Origin: Sequoia sempervirens
Taxonomy: Eukaryota > Streptophyta > Pinopsida > Cupressales > Cupressaceae
NCBI GenBank assembly: GCA_007258455.2
Contig: VDFB02262657.1
Coordinates: 1-64,000, forward strand
Length of the DNA stretch: 64,000 bases
Direction of reading: 5' to 3'
A program made the position numbers and the translations under genes. Of this stretch, positions 22,388 through 33,679 are shown piece after piece. Each line of letters opens with the position of its first letter. Position 1 is the first letter of the stretch. The notes beneath the pieces were generated by a model, which ran no database searches, was not told the DNA's origin, and worked only from the letters and a program-made list of their open reading frames with translations.

Positions 22388-25300
22388 TCCTCAAAGGGCA
22401 GAGGAAGAGGCAGAGATCAAAGAGGACAGCGTGGAGGTTACCAAGGAAGAGGTGGTGACCAAAGAAGCCAAGGAGAATCAAAGCTTACTGAGCATGGAGG
22501 TGAAACCTCATCAAGAGGAGGATTTAATAGAGGAAGAGGACCTCAAGGGGGTTCAAACAGAGGAAGAGGAGCAGGCAGAAGTAACTCCTACTTTGCCACC
22601 ATGAAGTGTTATAATTGCAATCAGCTAGGCCATCCAGCTTATAGATGCCCGGAGAAAGCTTCATCTAGCAATGAGAAAAGAGTAGCTTATGCACAAGAGG
22701 ACACCATGAGTGTAAAGACACCTGAGATCAGTCACATAGAATCAGAAGTAGGTGAAAATCTGATGTTTAATAGAGTGCTGATCAGACAACCGGTCAAGGA
22801 AGAACCCAAGCAAAGGAGAGCTTTGTTTCGAGCAAGGTGCAAAATACTTGGAAAGGTATGTAAGGTTATTGTAGATTCTGGTTCTACGGACAATATAATA
22901 TCTGAGGAGGCAGTAAATAAGTTAAAATTGCAGAAGGTACCTCATGCCAATCCCTACAAAGTCACATGGTTGAATAAAGGGCAAAGTGTCTTAGTGAATG
23001 AGCAGGTTACAGTGGAATTTTCAATTGGAGGCTACAAAGACAAGCTGATTTGTGATGTACTGCCCATGGATGCATGCCATCTTCTTCTTGGTAGGCCATG
23101 GCAATATGATAGAGGTGTTGTATATCATGGAAAGGAGAACACCATTGAGTTCACGAAAGATGGAAAAACATTCAAGCTGCAATCATTGATTGAGGAAGAT
23201 GAAGGGCAGTCCAAGGTTCCTAATATCATGTTGAGCAGTGGTAAAGAGTTCATCAAGGATCTACACCAAGGGAATGAAGGTTATGTGGTCCTAATGCAGT
23301 CCAAAGAGGAAGAAAAGGCTGAGAAGACAGTCATACCTGAAACAGTTCAAAGGCTGCTAGAAAAATATAAGAGCATTGTGAGTGATGGAACACCATCAAC
23401 TCTACCACCCAAGAGAGCAATAAGTCATCAAATTGACTTCATACCTGGAGCCTCATTGCCTAACAAAGCAGCATACAAACTGACCCCTGAGCAGAACAAA
23501 GAGGTGGCAAGACAAGTGGAAGAGTTGCTGAATCAAGGTCTGATTCAAAAGAGTATTAGTCCATGTGCAGTCCCAGTTGTTTTGGCAACAAAAAAAGGAG
23601 GTAAATGGAGACTTTGTACTGATTCTAGAGCAATAAATAGAATCACAATTAGGTATAGATTTCCAATACCTAGGATTGAAGATTTATTGGATTGCCTTGG
23701 AGGTGCAAAATTTTACACTAAGCTAGATCTTAAGAGCGGGTATCACCAAATCAGAATTAAGGAAGGTGATGAATGGAAGACAGCTTTTAAGACAAATGAT
23801 GGTTTGTATGAGTGGAAAGTGATGCCATTTGGCCTCTCGAATGCCCCTAGCACGTTCATGAGACTAATGAATGAGGTGCTTAAAGATTTCACAGGGATTT
23901 TTGTGGTAGTCTACTTGGATGACATACTGATTTTCAGTAAGACTGCAGAAGAACATTTGAAGCATGTAGAGATGGTGCTCAAAAGGTTGCAAGAAGAACA
24001 ATTGGCAATCAACCTTGAGAAGTGTGAGTTCTTCAAACAAGAGCTTGTGTATCTAGGCTTTGTGGTATCTCAAGGAACGCTGAAGATGGATCCAAGTAAG
24101 GTAGAAGCTATCCTAAACTGGCCTACACCAACCACAGCAACTGAGGTAAGGAGTTTTCATGGTTTGGCTCAGTTTTATAGGAAGTTTATAAGAAATTTTA
24201 GTGGTATATGTGCACCAGTGTTAGATACAATCAAGGGTGGTCAGAAAACAAAGTTTAAGTGGACTTTAGAGGCTGATAAAGGGTTTGAAAAGTTGAAAAA
24301 AGAAGTGGCAACACAACCTATCTTGTTATTGCCTAGTTTTGATAAATTGTTTATAGTTGAGTGTGATGCAAGTGGAGTAGCAGTAGGAGGAGTCCTTAGT
24401 CAAGAAGGTAGACCTATAGCCTTCTTTAGTGAAAAACTCAATGAAGCTAAGCAAAAATACTCCACCTATGATCTGGAACTTTATGCTTTAGTGCAGTCCC
24501 TTAGGAAATGGAGGCATTATTTGCTGCCCAAAGAGTTTGTGGTCTTCACGGATAACCAAGCACTCAGTTACATCAATACCCAGGAGAAGTTAAGCAATAG
24601 GCACTTGAAATGGATGGAGTACATTCAAGCTTTCACATTTACCATTAAGCACAAGAAGGGACAACAAAACAAAGTGGCAGATGCATTAAGCAGGAGGATG
24701 TTGACAGTCCAAGAGATACAGCTGAAAAGCATTGGATTGGAAAGTTTTAAGGATCTCTATGGTGATGATGAAGACTTTTCCGAAGCCTACAAGGTATGTT
24801 CAGACTTTGCAAATAATTTTCACAGTCAATATGCTGAGTATACATTGCAAAATGGGTTGTTATTCAAGGGCAATCTGTTATGTGTCCCAAGAGGATCAAT
24901 GAGAGAAAATCTTATCCAAGAAAAACACAATGGCAGTCTTAGTGGGCATTTTGGTATTAATAAAACTTTAGAGCTGGTACAAAGGTTTTACTATTGGCCT
25001 AAGTTAGCACGAGATGTCAGAAAGTATGTTGAACAATGTGTTGTTTGCATGAAAGCAAAAGGGGGAGCTAGCAATGCTGGGTTATATCAGCCTTTGCCTA
25101 TTCCGAACAGACCATGGGAGTGTGTGAGTATGGATTTTGTGGTGGGTCTTCCCAAGACTAAATCTGGTTTTGACAGTGTTTTTGTAGTTGTGGACAGATT
25201 TAGCAAGATGAGTCACTTTATTCCTTGCAAGACCACACATGATGCAAGCTATATTGCCCATCTATTTTTTAGGGAAGTTGTGAGAATCCATGGATTGCCA

Positions 25301-26209
25301 TTGAGCATTGTCTCAGATAGGGATGTAAAATTCATGAGTCATTTCTGGAAAACACTATGGAGCAGATTGGGAACTAATTTATCATTTGGATCAGCTTACC
25401 ATCCTCAGACCGATGGTCAAACCGAGGTGGTTAATAGAGTGTTAGGTAACCTATTGAGGTGCTTGACAAAGGAATATGGACAGACCTGGGATATGGTGAT
25501 TTCCCAAGCGGAATATGCATACAATGATAGTGTGAACAGAACTACAGGAAAAAGCCCATTTGAAGTTGTGTATGGGATGCATCCACGAGGAGTTTGTGAG
25601 CTCAGAGACCTGGGAACAATGGAGAATAGGAGTGGACATGCAGAAGACTTCACTCAAACCATGAAGGAGATTCATGAGCAGGTTAAGAAAACAATCACAG
25701 CAGCAACACAAAAGTTGAAGGACAAAGTTGATGAGACAAGAAGAGATGTGCAGTTCCAGGTGGGTGATTATGTGATGGTTCACCTCAACAAATCCAGATT
25801 ACAGAAGGGGATGTCCACCAAATTGCAAATGAAACGGGTAGGACCATGCAAGGTGATAGCTAAGTATGGAAAGAATGCATACAAAGTGGAACTTCCATCG
25901 GATTTGGGCATATCTCCAGTCTTCAACGTTGCTGATTTGATCAGATACAAGGGTACAGTCAATGATGAAGTTCAAAACAATCAGGAAATCTTTAAAGATA
26001 TCAGCAATATACCCCTTCCAAGTCAAGAGAAAGCTCAGGCAGAGAAGGTCTTGGAGTCCAGGGTGAAGAAAGCAACAAGGAATAAGGTATACATGGAGCA
26101 CCTTATCAAGTGGAAGAGCAAACCTGACTCAGAGGCTACATGGGTACAAGAGGATCAATTCAAGAAGCTTGGAATTGACCTGAAACTAATACCACCTTCC
26201 AGTCCTTGA
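22388..26209 (+). CDS. pol: nucleocapsid and Pol polyprotein of element A
   Basis: Same frame as Gag. An RG/Q-rich stretch (22,388-22,600) leads to the knuckle CYNCNQLGHPAYRC (22,607-22,648). Numbering from the methionine at 22,601: aspartic protease VIVDSGSTDN about residue 90; reverse transcriptase 270-500 with YLDD at about 438-441; RNase H with DAS at about 589, YDLELYAL and FTDNQAL; integrase zinc finger H-x(7)-H...C-x(2)-C at about 776-815; catalytic core Asp about 844, Asp about 905, Glu about 941 (TDGQTEVVNR); GPY/F-type module VGPCKVIAKYGKNAYKVELP; chromodomain about 1146-1190 ending SEATWVQEDQFKKLG. All catalytic residues are present and there is no frameshift. The chromodomain lacks the first cage aromatic of HP1, as is common in plant chromoviruses. 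The enzymes copy element RNA to DNA and integrate it, the chromodomain biasing insertion towards heterochromatin. Translation depends on passing the TAG at 22,385 or on an internal start. Confidence 0.95.
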   Translation, partial: SSKGRGRGRDQRGQRGGYQGRGGDQRSQGESKLTEHGGETSSRGGFNRGRGPQGGSNRGRGAGRSNSYFATMKCYNCNQLGHPAYRCPEKASSSNEKRVAYAQEDTMSVKTPEISHIESEVGENLMFNRVLIRQPVKEEPKQRRALFRARCKILGKVCKVIVDSGSTDNIISEEAVNKLKLQKVPHANPYKVTWLNKGQSVLVNEQVTVEFSIGGYKDKLICDVLPMDACHLLLGRPWQYDRGVVYHGKENTIEFTKDGKTFKLQSLIEEDEGQSKVPNIMLSSGKEFIKDLHQGNEGYVVLMQSKEEEKAEKTVIPETVQRLLEKYKSIVSDGTPSTLPPKRAISHQIDFIPGASLPNKAAYKLTPEQNKEVARQVEELLNQGLIQKSISPCAVPVVLATKKGGKWRLCTDSRAINRITIRYRFPIPRIEDLLDCLGGAKFYTKLDLKSGYHQIRIKEGDEWKTAFKTNDGLYEWKVMPFGLSNAPSTFMRLMNEVLKDFTGIFVVVYLDDILIFSKTAEEHLKHVEMVLKRLQEEQLAINLEKCEFFKQELVYLGFVVSQGTLKMDPSKVEAILNWPTPTTATEVRSFHGLAQFYRKFIRNFSGICAPVLDTIKGGQKTKFKWTLEADKGFEKLKKEVATQPILLLPSFDKLFIVECDASGVAVGGVLSQEGRPIAFFSEKLNEAKQKYSTYDLELYALVQSLRKWRHYLLPKEFVVFTDNQALSYINTQEKLSNRHLKWMEYIQAFTFTIKHKKGQQNKVADALSRRMLTVQEIQLKSIGLESFKDLYGDDEDFSEAYKVCSDFANNFHSQYAEYTLQNGLLFKGNLLCVPRGSMRENLIQEKHNGSLSGHFGINKTLELVQRFYYWPKLARDVRKYVEQCVVCMKAKGGASNAGLYQPLPIPNRPWECVSMDFVVGLPKTKSGFDSVFVVVDRFSKMSHFIPCKTTHDASYIAHLFFREVVRIHGLPLSIVSDRDVKFMSHFWKTLWSRLGTNLSFGSAYHPQTDGQTEVVNRVLGNLLRCLTKEYGQTWDMVISQAEYAYNDSVNRTTGKSPFEVVYGMHPRGVCELRDLGTMENRSGHAEDFTQTMKEIHEQVKKTITAATQKLKDKVDETRRDVQFQVGDYVMVHLNKSRLQKGMSTKLQMKRVGPCKVIAKYGKNAYKVELPSDLGISPVFNVADLIRYKGTVNDEVQNNQEIFKDISNIPLPSQEKAQAEKVLESRVKKATRNKVYMEHLIKWKSKPDSEATWVQEDQFKKLGIDLKLIPPSSP

Positions 26210-26218
26210 TCTTTGTGC

Positions 26219-26232
26219 TGAGAGGGGGAGAA
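26219..26232 (+). other. polypurine tract of element A
   Basis: TGAGAGGGGGAGAA immediately before the 3' LTR, ten bases after the pol stop codon. It primes plus-strand DNA synthesis. Confidence 0.9.
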
Positions 26233-27706
26233 TGGTGCAGGAGCACCTACTTGAATACAAGCGTAATTTTAATGTTTTGCTCTTAATCTTTTGGTTTTGT
26301 TTTTTAATGGTCTTATACATCATTGATAAAGTGTAAGGGGACCTATTTTAAGCTTAGGTAAAATTAAAAATAAATTGGGAAGTCTTTTGGAGGCGTTTCC
26401 TAAGTTTTTGGGAAAAGTTCGAAAACACACTGTGTTTTCAAACCGCATTTTTTTTTCATTCTTGGTTAAAACGTGAACCCTAATGTAACCTAACTTCTTC
26501 TTGACATTGTAAAAAAGGTGTTTTTCGACCTGGAGAAGAGGTTGGAAGATTGGTGGCGTGGCAGTTTATGAGAAAGTGAATAGAACAGTGATTTTGTTGA
26601 AGAAAAATATAGTTTTCTGTTTTGTTTTCTGGAAACAGCGATTTAATGAATTGATTTAGGCATTTGGCTATTTGTTACAGCATGTAGGTAAGTCATTTCA
26701 ATCATTCTTGTGACTGTATATTCAGTTAACCCATCGCTATTTCCTTTTCTTGTTATTTTGTGGTTTTGTGCTTTGCTGTTTTGACTGTTAAAATAAAAAA
26801 AAATGGAGTTCTAGCCTATTTCCTGGCCGTACCAAGAAGTATGAGAATAGAGGAAGCTAGGTTAGACTCCACACCTATACATATTGTAAATAAAGAATGC
26901 TTTTTGAGAGTTGTTAGCATGCTAAATGATTTTTCCTAGGCGAGACAGTGAGAACCCGGCTAGGAAAAGCTTGAGGACAGCGTAAATAATTTGCAGGGGA
27001 GTGAAGATTTTTAAAAGATTATTTTTTGAGGATTTAGGGGAGTGTCTTGGCTCTACACGGTGACAAGGAAGAGCTCGTAACAGTCGATTTTCATGAAGAA
27101 ATTTTCACCAGTCCTAAACTGGTTCTGAACAGTTTTGAAACCCTAGTGTTCCTGGCTCCTTTCGCATTTGGGCAGTGTACAGCCTGTAGAGGCTCAAAAC
27201 CTCAAGAATATTTAAGTTGGTGGCATGGGAATCACCAACCCCAACAGAAAAACTCAGGTCATTTGGGGAGTTTAGGAGAAAATTGCATTTTTCTCTGTCA
27301 AGAGGCCTAACTGGGCTTCTAGCATTGTAGCCCTTCCAAACCCTCAATTGGTGATTTAGTGAAAGTGATGGAGGATTGGGTTATGAAGGATGTTCAAGAA
27401 CTTTTAGGAGATTGATTTGAAGCTATGGAAGCTACTTACACCCCTGCAACAAGATTTGGAGGTATTAGTGATTCACTAGTCTTTAAGTGGATTAAGGGCT
27501 AGGTGGCGAAGGCGAGGGAAAACACCAGGAAATTCTTGGTAGCAGCAAATTGGAAAATGATAGCAGGGTTGGAAATCTAACCAGGGGTTCCTAAATAGCA
27601 GGTGACCTACAGGTTGAGTGGTGGATGAGATATCACCAAAGGGGTTATCAAATTGTGACCCAGAGCATTGAGTCAGTGAGTGATTCAATCCAACCTTGTT
27701 CTATCA
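26233..27706 (+). repeat. 3' LTR of element A
   Basis: 1,474 bp, TGGTGCAGG...CTATCA, nearly identical to 20,091-21,565. Followed by the right copy of the CCTAT duplication (27,707-27,711). Confidence 0.95.
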
Positions 27707-27711
27707 CCTAT

Positions 27712-28946
27712 CTCTTGGACCCTTGTAGGCTGACAAGATCTGGTTAGGGGGTTAGTGGCCATTTTGGTGGGTGTTGTCATTTCCCACTCCTTCACTTCAG
27801 TAGTGGATTCAGTGTAGGCATCTGTAGCATAGTGTTTTCCAGCTTTTGACGGCACGAAAAAACACAGAGAATTGAGGGAGTTATGAATATTTTTGTGGTT
27901 AAGTTAATTATTTAACTAATTGGTATATTATAAAGTCAAATTGACTTTATAAAAGTTAAAAAGCCACTTAAATATATTAAATTGATGACTTAAGGTGATA
28001 AAGTGAAAACTTAAATCACTTAAGTCTCTTAAAAGGTACGTTCACTTCATAAAGTGAAAATTATAAACTATTGAAATGATTTAAATACATTTTAAATGTA
28101 TTTAATTGTAAAAGTTGCATCACTTTTGGGAAATCGTGCCTTTTTGGGAATATAAGGCGAAAGGGGCAATTCAACCTCATTATTGATGATTATTTGAAAT
28201 TGCTACTTTTATCTTCTCTATGATTTTATCTGTGACAAGGGTTACAGTGAATTTCTTCCATTAGAGAAATGAAAGATCTTCAGTGTTTTGCAAACTTGAG
28301 GCCGTGGAAGACCAGCTAAATCTTTTCTATAGGGATGGCTTCATTTTAGAAGTCAATTTGAGCTTCACCAAAGTTTTTATGTTCAGTTTCTTTCCAATTT
28401 TCAATAAGGAAGGGTCTACAGTGATTGAGGCTCCTTCATTCAACAGATCTGGCATCTGAGGAGCAAGTTGTATATTTTCCTTGGCTGGCCATACCATTTC
28501 AGGCCTATGGCGTGTGCATCTGGGGTTGAGGCATTTGAACTAGAAGGTAGAAACGCCTTCTTCTGGAGCCTTCTATCCTTTCCATCTTGGTTGCCTGGTA
28601 TTCTTTAATCATTTGCTATAGTTTCTGACAGGGAGAAACCAACACCAGAGGCAGGCGTTAGATTTATTTAGTTTTTAGGATTCTTGACTAGCAAGCTCCA
28701 AAAATTTTTATTTAAATAATCTGGAGGTTTCCAGGTATGTTTGTTGTATGTAATTCCTTTGTTGCAGTTGTTTAACACTTAATACAATTGCAGTTTCTCA
28801 ATTTTTGCTTAAATTTTAGTTTTATCAACATTTTATGCTTGGTGCACCTCCCAAAAATGGTCTTAAAACTCATGAAAAAATAAGCAAACACTTAAACAGA
28901 CAGTTTTAGTTCAGAAGTTGAGGTTGAGCTAGTTGGGCTCATCACA
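27712..28946 (+). repeat. 3' LTR of element B, right fragment
   Basis: Continues the B LTR after the A insertion, matching 17,146-18,374 with scattered differences and a small AAGG insertion near 28,409. Ends GGGCTCATCACA. Confidence 0.95.
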
Positions 28947-29082
28947 CCTTGGCATGATGAATGATTATCTTGCTCCGGGACCTAGCCAACCCAATTCTTT
29001 TTCTAATTGACCCAAATGGTATGGGGGTTGGTAACAACCCTCGCCATACCCTCAATGGATGGCACAATATCAGTATGCTAAA
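28947..29082 (+). pseudogene. gag: gag remnant of element C after B
   Basis: Reads LGMMNDYLAPGPSQPNSFSN and then PKWYGGW, QPSPYPQWMAQYQYA with two in-frame stops. This proline/glutamine-rich sequence is plausible as the continuation of the C gag, whose last readable part before B is YYMAQR...PFPPRVMHP at 17,050-17,095. It is cut at about 29,083 by the end of the minus-strand family-E unit. Confidence 0.5.
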
Positions 29083-29398
29083 GGTATTCAAGGGAGTACC
29101 TAAAGATTTTCAAATTACAATTCAACATAAAGACACCATCACAACAACAAATTCCAACATATGAATCATAATCGAAGTTAGGTTCAAAGGGTTCTAGTTG
29201 ACCACGCAAGGCAAGTCCACCATCAGTAAACTCGCTAGTGGTATGGATCAATCGAAGCTTGCTGGAATAAAACACTGCATTTCACAACTATGATCTACGT
29301 GCATGAAATAAAATCTATTTTATTTTAAGTTCTACTTTAAATTGCTAAGTGATTCGAAAGGACAAAAAATCCTTGCTATCTACTCACAACAATGCCCC

Positions 29399-29405
29399 TT
29401 TTATA
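29399..29405 (-). promoter_or_regulatory. TATA box of family-E unit, minus copy
   Basis: Minus-strand GCTATAAAAGGGG, conserved with 11,466-11,478. It lies 164 bases beyond the stop of the U3 ORF. Confidence 0.7.
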
Positions 29406-29568
29406 GCTGGCCAAGTCCAATGGACAACTTAGATTACAATTAGATGGATGGCCCAGATCATGCCACCTTGGCCCTAAACAAGCTTCACCCTAAAAACCAC
29501 CACAAAGAAGAGTGGGGTAATAAATGAGCCAAAAAGAGTCCCACTCACACCCGAAACATCATGGGAAA

Positions 29569-32500
29569 TTAATGCCCACCACCAACTTCTAGAAGATCAT
29601 CATCTAGAAGGGCGTTTCCACTCTCTTTCTCTTTGACCGCAAAGTCAACGAATCTAGCCATAACTTCCTCAACTTCCTAAACTGAAATAGGTGGGATGTG
29701 ATCAAGCTGAAACTCTAGCATTGTAACTATCTGGCTATGCCGAGTGTAAGATTTTCTACAGGAAATTAAAGCATCCCGAGTATTCTGAATAATACTAGAG
29801 AAGCTCAAGGTGTTTTCAAAATCATCCTAAACAAAAGTCCTCGCCTCAGAAAAGAAAGGCTCCAATCTATTCTTCAAACCATCTATAGTCATCTCATCAA
29901 GAGTCAATCTCCTAGCAAAGATAGCCTCAAGTGTGTTCAGGACTTCGTCAAGAATATTCACCATAGCCTTTCCGACTCTGACCGAATCTGCCCGTGCTGC
30001 ATCAAAGAAACCTTAGCCCATGACCATTGAAGTTTACTAGCTAGTAAAGTCATACCTATCACCTTCCTAAATTACGCCTCCCTCAACCAAAGTCTGCAAG
30101 GGCGTATGCATCAAAGCCTCTAGATGAAGAACAACCTTGTTCTGATAGATGCAAGCCTCACCCCAAGCCTGATCAACTATGTCCATTTGTTCTATAATGT
30201 TGGAGGCCTGTTGATAGGAATGAGCAAGATCCTCCATAAACTTCTCCATCTCAATGCAAACATTAGCAACCCATTTATCTACCTCCAGTGCCAGCCTCCT
30301 CAAGTCCTCCAAACCACTGACTAGTTCTCCTGGAAGCTTGGCTGGAAGCTCAACTGCTGGATTCTCTTGCCCATGAGGATGAGATAAGTGTTGTACATAA
30401 CCAATCAATGTTGTGTGCTCCTTCTTCAATCTTTTATACTTGCCTTCGGTTTGGAGCAGCCTGTCCTTGATTGCTTGATAGGAGTTATCACACTCTTCAA
30501 TTATCTGTTTTTCAGTAGGGCGACCCAACTCCATGGTAGTGATCACATAGTTCTCTAGAACAACTTCATCTTGATTGCACTCAACACTAGGTACAACCAT
30601 GTGAAGCATGCGAGAGCCATCTTCATCTATTGAAATCTTTGATAATGTTCTAGCCTTCTTCTTTATTGGAGGTGCATTGATCCTACTCAAAAATTATTCC
30701 ATCTCAATTGCTGGATTGGTTTCTTCAATGGGGTCCCTTCTCATTCTATCCCTTAGCCAATCTGGAACCACCTGTTGCAAGTCAGAAATAATGAATGGGC
30801 CTCATCAATCTCTAGAGGCTGAGTATCTCCTGAACCTTGGGCCTCTTGCCCTGTAGTAGTGTCATCCTCTAATGATGCATCAATCTCACCCTGGAAGTAA
30901 GTATCTGTGGTTGTTTCTTCCCGCTCTTCCTATTGGTTCTCCCTTATAGGTGCGTTGACACTCTGTCCAATGGACTCCCTACAAGGTGGTTGATTTTCCT
31001 CCTGTAATTCTCATTCTTCATTCAACATATTCCTTTGATCAGCAAACAATGAGACCTCCTGCACACTCGGAGAGTGAGTCCTCAATAGCATATGTGATGC
31101 CTCAACTCTTTGAGGCTCTGGTTGGACTGGCTCTTTTCTTCGTGGCTCTGGAGCTCGAGCAACCTGCTTCTTCTTCCTAATAGTTGGTGGCCTATTATCT
31201 CCCATTAAATTATAAGAGGAATTGACCTACCCTTAAGGTTGTTCACATGCCTCTCCACCCAACCTCTCGTGAATGTCAAGATTGGTATGCAAAGTGTATA
31301 CAAATTTGTAATCTCTGGCTCTGACCAATCCAGAAGTGGGAGTGGTGTATTCCTCACTGTCTCATAATCAGCCTACATAACATTCATATCTTCATCTATC
31401 TAGTCTGGCACGAGAACAATTTCACATTTCCTAATCATGCTCAATGGTATCCTCAAAAACATCCTTCTCCTCACTTCAGCATCATCCAACACACTTGCCC
31501 AAAAATCTTCAATGTGCGCCTTATGTCTGAATTCCTTAGCCAATATCCATCTAATATTCCTATGAGGATCATAATACTGCCTGCTAGTATGATAAGAGAG
31601 GTGGAAAAGTTGAAGCTCATTTTTTAAATCCTTGGATGCCTGCAATGTAGGACAAACTTCATCTGAATTTCCCATGATGATAGGGAAGTCAAGTCCTTTT
31701 TTCTTCTTTTGAATCTTATTGTAGGCAATGAGCTGCCTAGATATTTCTAGCATCGAAATTCTATTTGTGGGGTATTGGGGAAATCTGTATGGATAAGATG
31801 AAAACCCCTGCAGGCTAATGTAAGTGAATTTTGAAAATTGGATAAACCAACATCTGTACCTCTCAATCAACTCCTGAGCTCCCTTTGATATTCTGTGATG
31901 AGTTCTTTTTTGAAGATTCCTCGTTATATGCATCATGAAGGCATCATTGACTCTTTTGTAGTGAGAAGTGCTTGTCAAATGCAACTACGGACAAGTCTCA
32001 TGAATCTTGAATTGTTCAAAACCACACCCAATCAACTCCTTGTATGATACCCCCCTGTACTTTGTCATTCGATCCAACATATAGATGATATATGAGCTCA
32101 TATAAAATGTCTTCATTCTCCTCAAACTTCTAAATTGTTCATGCAAATTGTCGCTGATCATTACCACCTAGTCAACACGTTCTTTTCCCTCCAACACAAG
32201 GTTGATGTAGTAAAGCATCCAAGGCTCAAAAATGAATGATTGGGGGCTCCCTCCAACTTTGCTGAGCATCATAATCAGGTCACAATATTCTTGCTTTAAG
32301 TCATATGAAATTATCTATTTTGGAAACTTCGTGCGAGTAGGCCTAGGCTTTTACATCCAACAAGAGTTTATCATATCAACACACCTTTCAAATGTAGAAG
32401 CATACATTCTTTTAGATGTTTCTCTTGTTTTGTAAACCATCTTCTTATAGGAGGAATTCCAAATTTTTCTCCAATAGCTTCATGTGTGAGGTTGGAAAAC

Positions 32501-32865
32501 AACTTGCTGTCAGGTGAAATGATAGTTCTTCGCTCTGAGTTGTAACAATTGGCGCATTCCATAATCAGCTTCAGACACTGAATTGCTGGTGGAAAACCAG
32601 TAGCTGCATAAAGCCCACTTTTGACAATATTGTGTGAAGTAAATGATGGATGATGGCCTCCTATTACCAGCATTCATCTTCTGAAAGCCTCCAAATTGAA
32701 AGAGCCAAGATTTGTATTAGTCAACTTTCCCAACTTCAAAGAAAACTTTTACTCTGGAAGGAAAGTCTTGCTCAACTTTTTGATTACAGCTTGTCTCGAA
32801 GCATTTTCCTTGTTGGACTCAACATTTGTATCTCTTGTAGGTGCACCTCTATTTGTTTCAGCCAT
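29569..32865 (-). pseudogene. family-E LTR ORF, about 1,100 codons, unknown function
   Basis: From ATG at 32,865 (MAETNRGAPTRDTNVESNKE) to TAA at 29,569. N-terminal part (to about 32,370): SPDSKLFSNLTHEAIGEKFG, wording like the N-domain of plant-transposon accessory proteins. Middle (32,160-31,300): SYIIYMLDRMTKYRG, HIEDFWA and LLDWSEPEITNL, shared with the plus-strand pseudogene at 4,085-7,084. C-terminal part (30,690-29,569): DEDGSRML, YVITTMELGRPTEKQIIEE and long coiled-coil helices, one frame from 30,690 to the end. Breaks are two or three frameshifts and stops that are mostly TAG (for example 32,168, 31,985, 31,400, 30,067) with a few TAA. No Gag, protease, polymerase, integrase or transposase signature is visible. 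It may be an accessory protein; the homologue in the plus copy shows it is a recurring component. Confidence 0.7.
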
Positions 32866-33679
32866 CCTCAACAATTTCCAGCAAAGTCAATATCTTCTCA
32901 ACACTTAGAAATTTCTCCTACAACAATACAACCTCCGACACTTAGAAAATAAAATCGCCCAAACTAGCTCACTTCAACAACTTCTCCTCACACTTCGATT
33001 TTTCTTTACTCTCTAAGTTTCAAGTTTGCACTTGCAACTGTGAGGAGAGATGAAAAAATTTCAGAGCTCTTATAACAGGGTTTGAGAATACCCTGGCTTC
33101 TAGAAGAACGCCTATTTTAGCGAACTTATTAAATTTCCTCCACTACTCTGTAGGAATTCAATTTTTCCCTCCTTTGGTAGTCACCACACTTGTCACCTGA
33201 AATTTGGAATATTTGACCTTCTAGAATTTTGAAAATTTCACCCTCTGAATCGAATGCCTTAGGAAAATTTATCCCAAAGTTATTTCATCTTCACTTTGGT
33301 CTTGGAAAAAAATGTCTCCCTTAGAAATTTCATCACAAATCATTTAGGCATCCATCTTCAATTTATAAGTCAAGGCACTTTATTTTCAAAAATAATATTT
33401 CTCCCTTTGCCTTAGAAATTTTTTATTTCGTCAAGTGAATTTCATCAACCAGGCGCCCATTTAAAATCTCCACTTTAAAATCTCAGGTAAGGTGTGGAGA
33501 GTTTCAAAATTATTCCCCTTAGAAAATATCCAAGACCCACAAAAAGATTTCCCCTCAAGAATTATTTTTCAACTATATTATTCATGTGTACACTTGAAGG
33601 GGTACATTTAGTTTTTCTACCCTTGAAAAATATTTATCACTTAGGGGTACATTTATTTTTTCTACACATTACACTTTCT

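Larger units (their letters stand above)
20091..27706 (+). mobile_element. element A, chromodomain Ty3/gypsy (chromovirus)
   Basis: A complete 7,616-bp LTR retrotransposon: LTRs 20,091-21,565 and 26,233-27,706, initiator-Met primer site, one long Gag-Pol frame with a single amber codon, polypurine tract and a CCTAT duplication. Domain order PR-RT-RNaseH-IN-chromodomain identifies a Ty3/gypsy chromovirus. The FHGLAQFYRKF wording in the RT-thumb region is reminiscent of the Galadriel/Tcn1 side of that group, but I would not fix the clade by eye. The two LTRs differ at roughly 15-20 positions, so it is the youngest insertion in the nest. Confidence 0.97.
17096..28946 (+). mobile_element. non-autonomous LTR element B (contains A)
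   Basis: Terminal repeats 17,096-18,374 and 20,041-20,090 + 27,712-28,946 share sequence throughout, start TGTAATGTCCCCATTTT and end GGGCTCATCACA. Internal length is only 1,666 bp and holds one ORF with no Pol. Without the inserted element A, B would be about 4.2 kb. It lies within the gag frame of element C. Flanking bases (CCCTA before, CCTTG after) are not an exact duplication, so the target site has mutated or my edge is off by a base or two. Small size, a lone ORF and standard primer and polypurine sites fit a TR-GAG or LARD-like element mobilised in trans. Confidence 0.85.

Noticed and set aside
25417..26101. Several antisense ORFs of 60-110 codons over the integrase/chromodomain region
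   Set aside because: Shadows of the strongly coding plus strand. No motif of their own.
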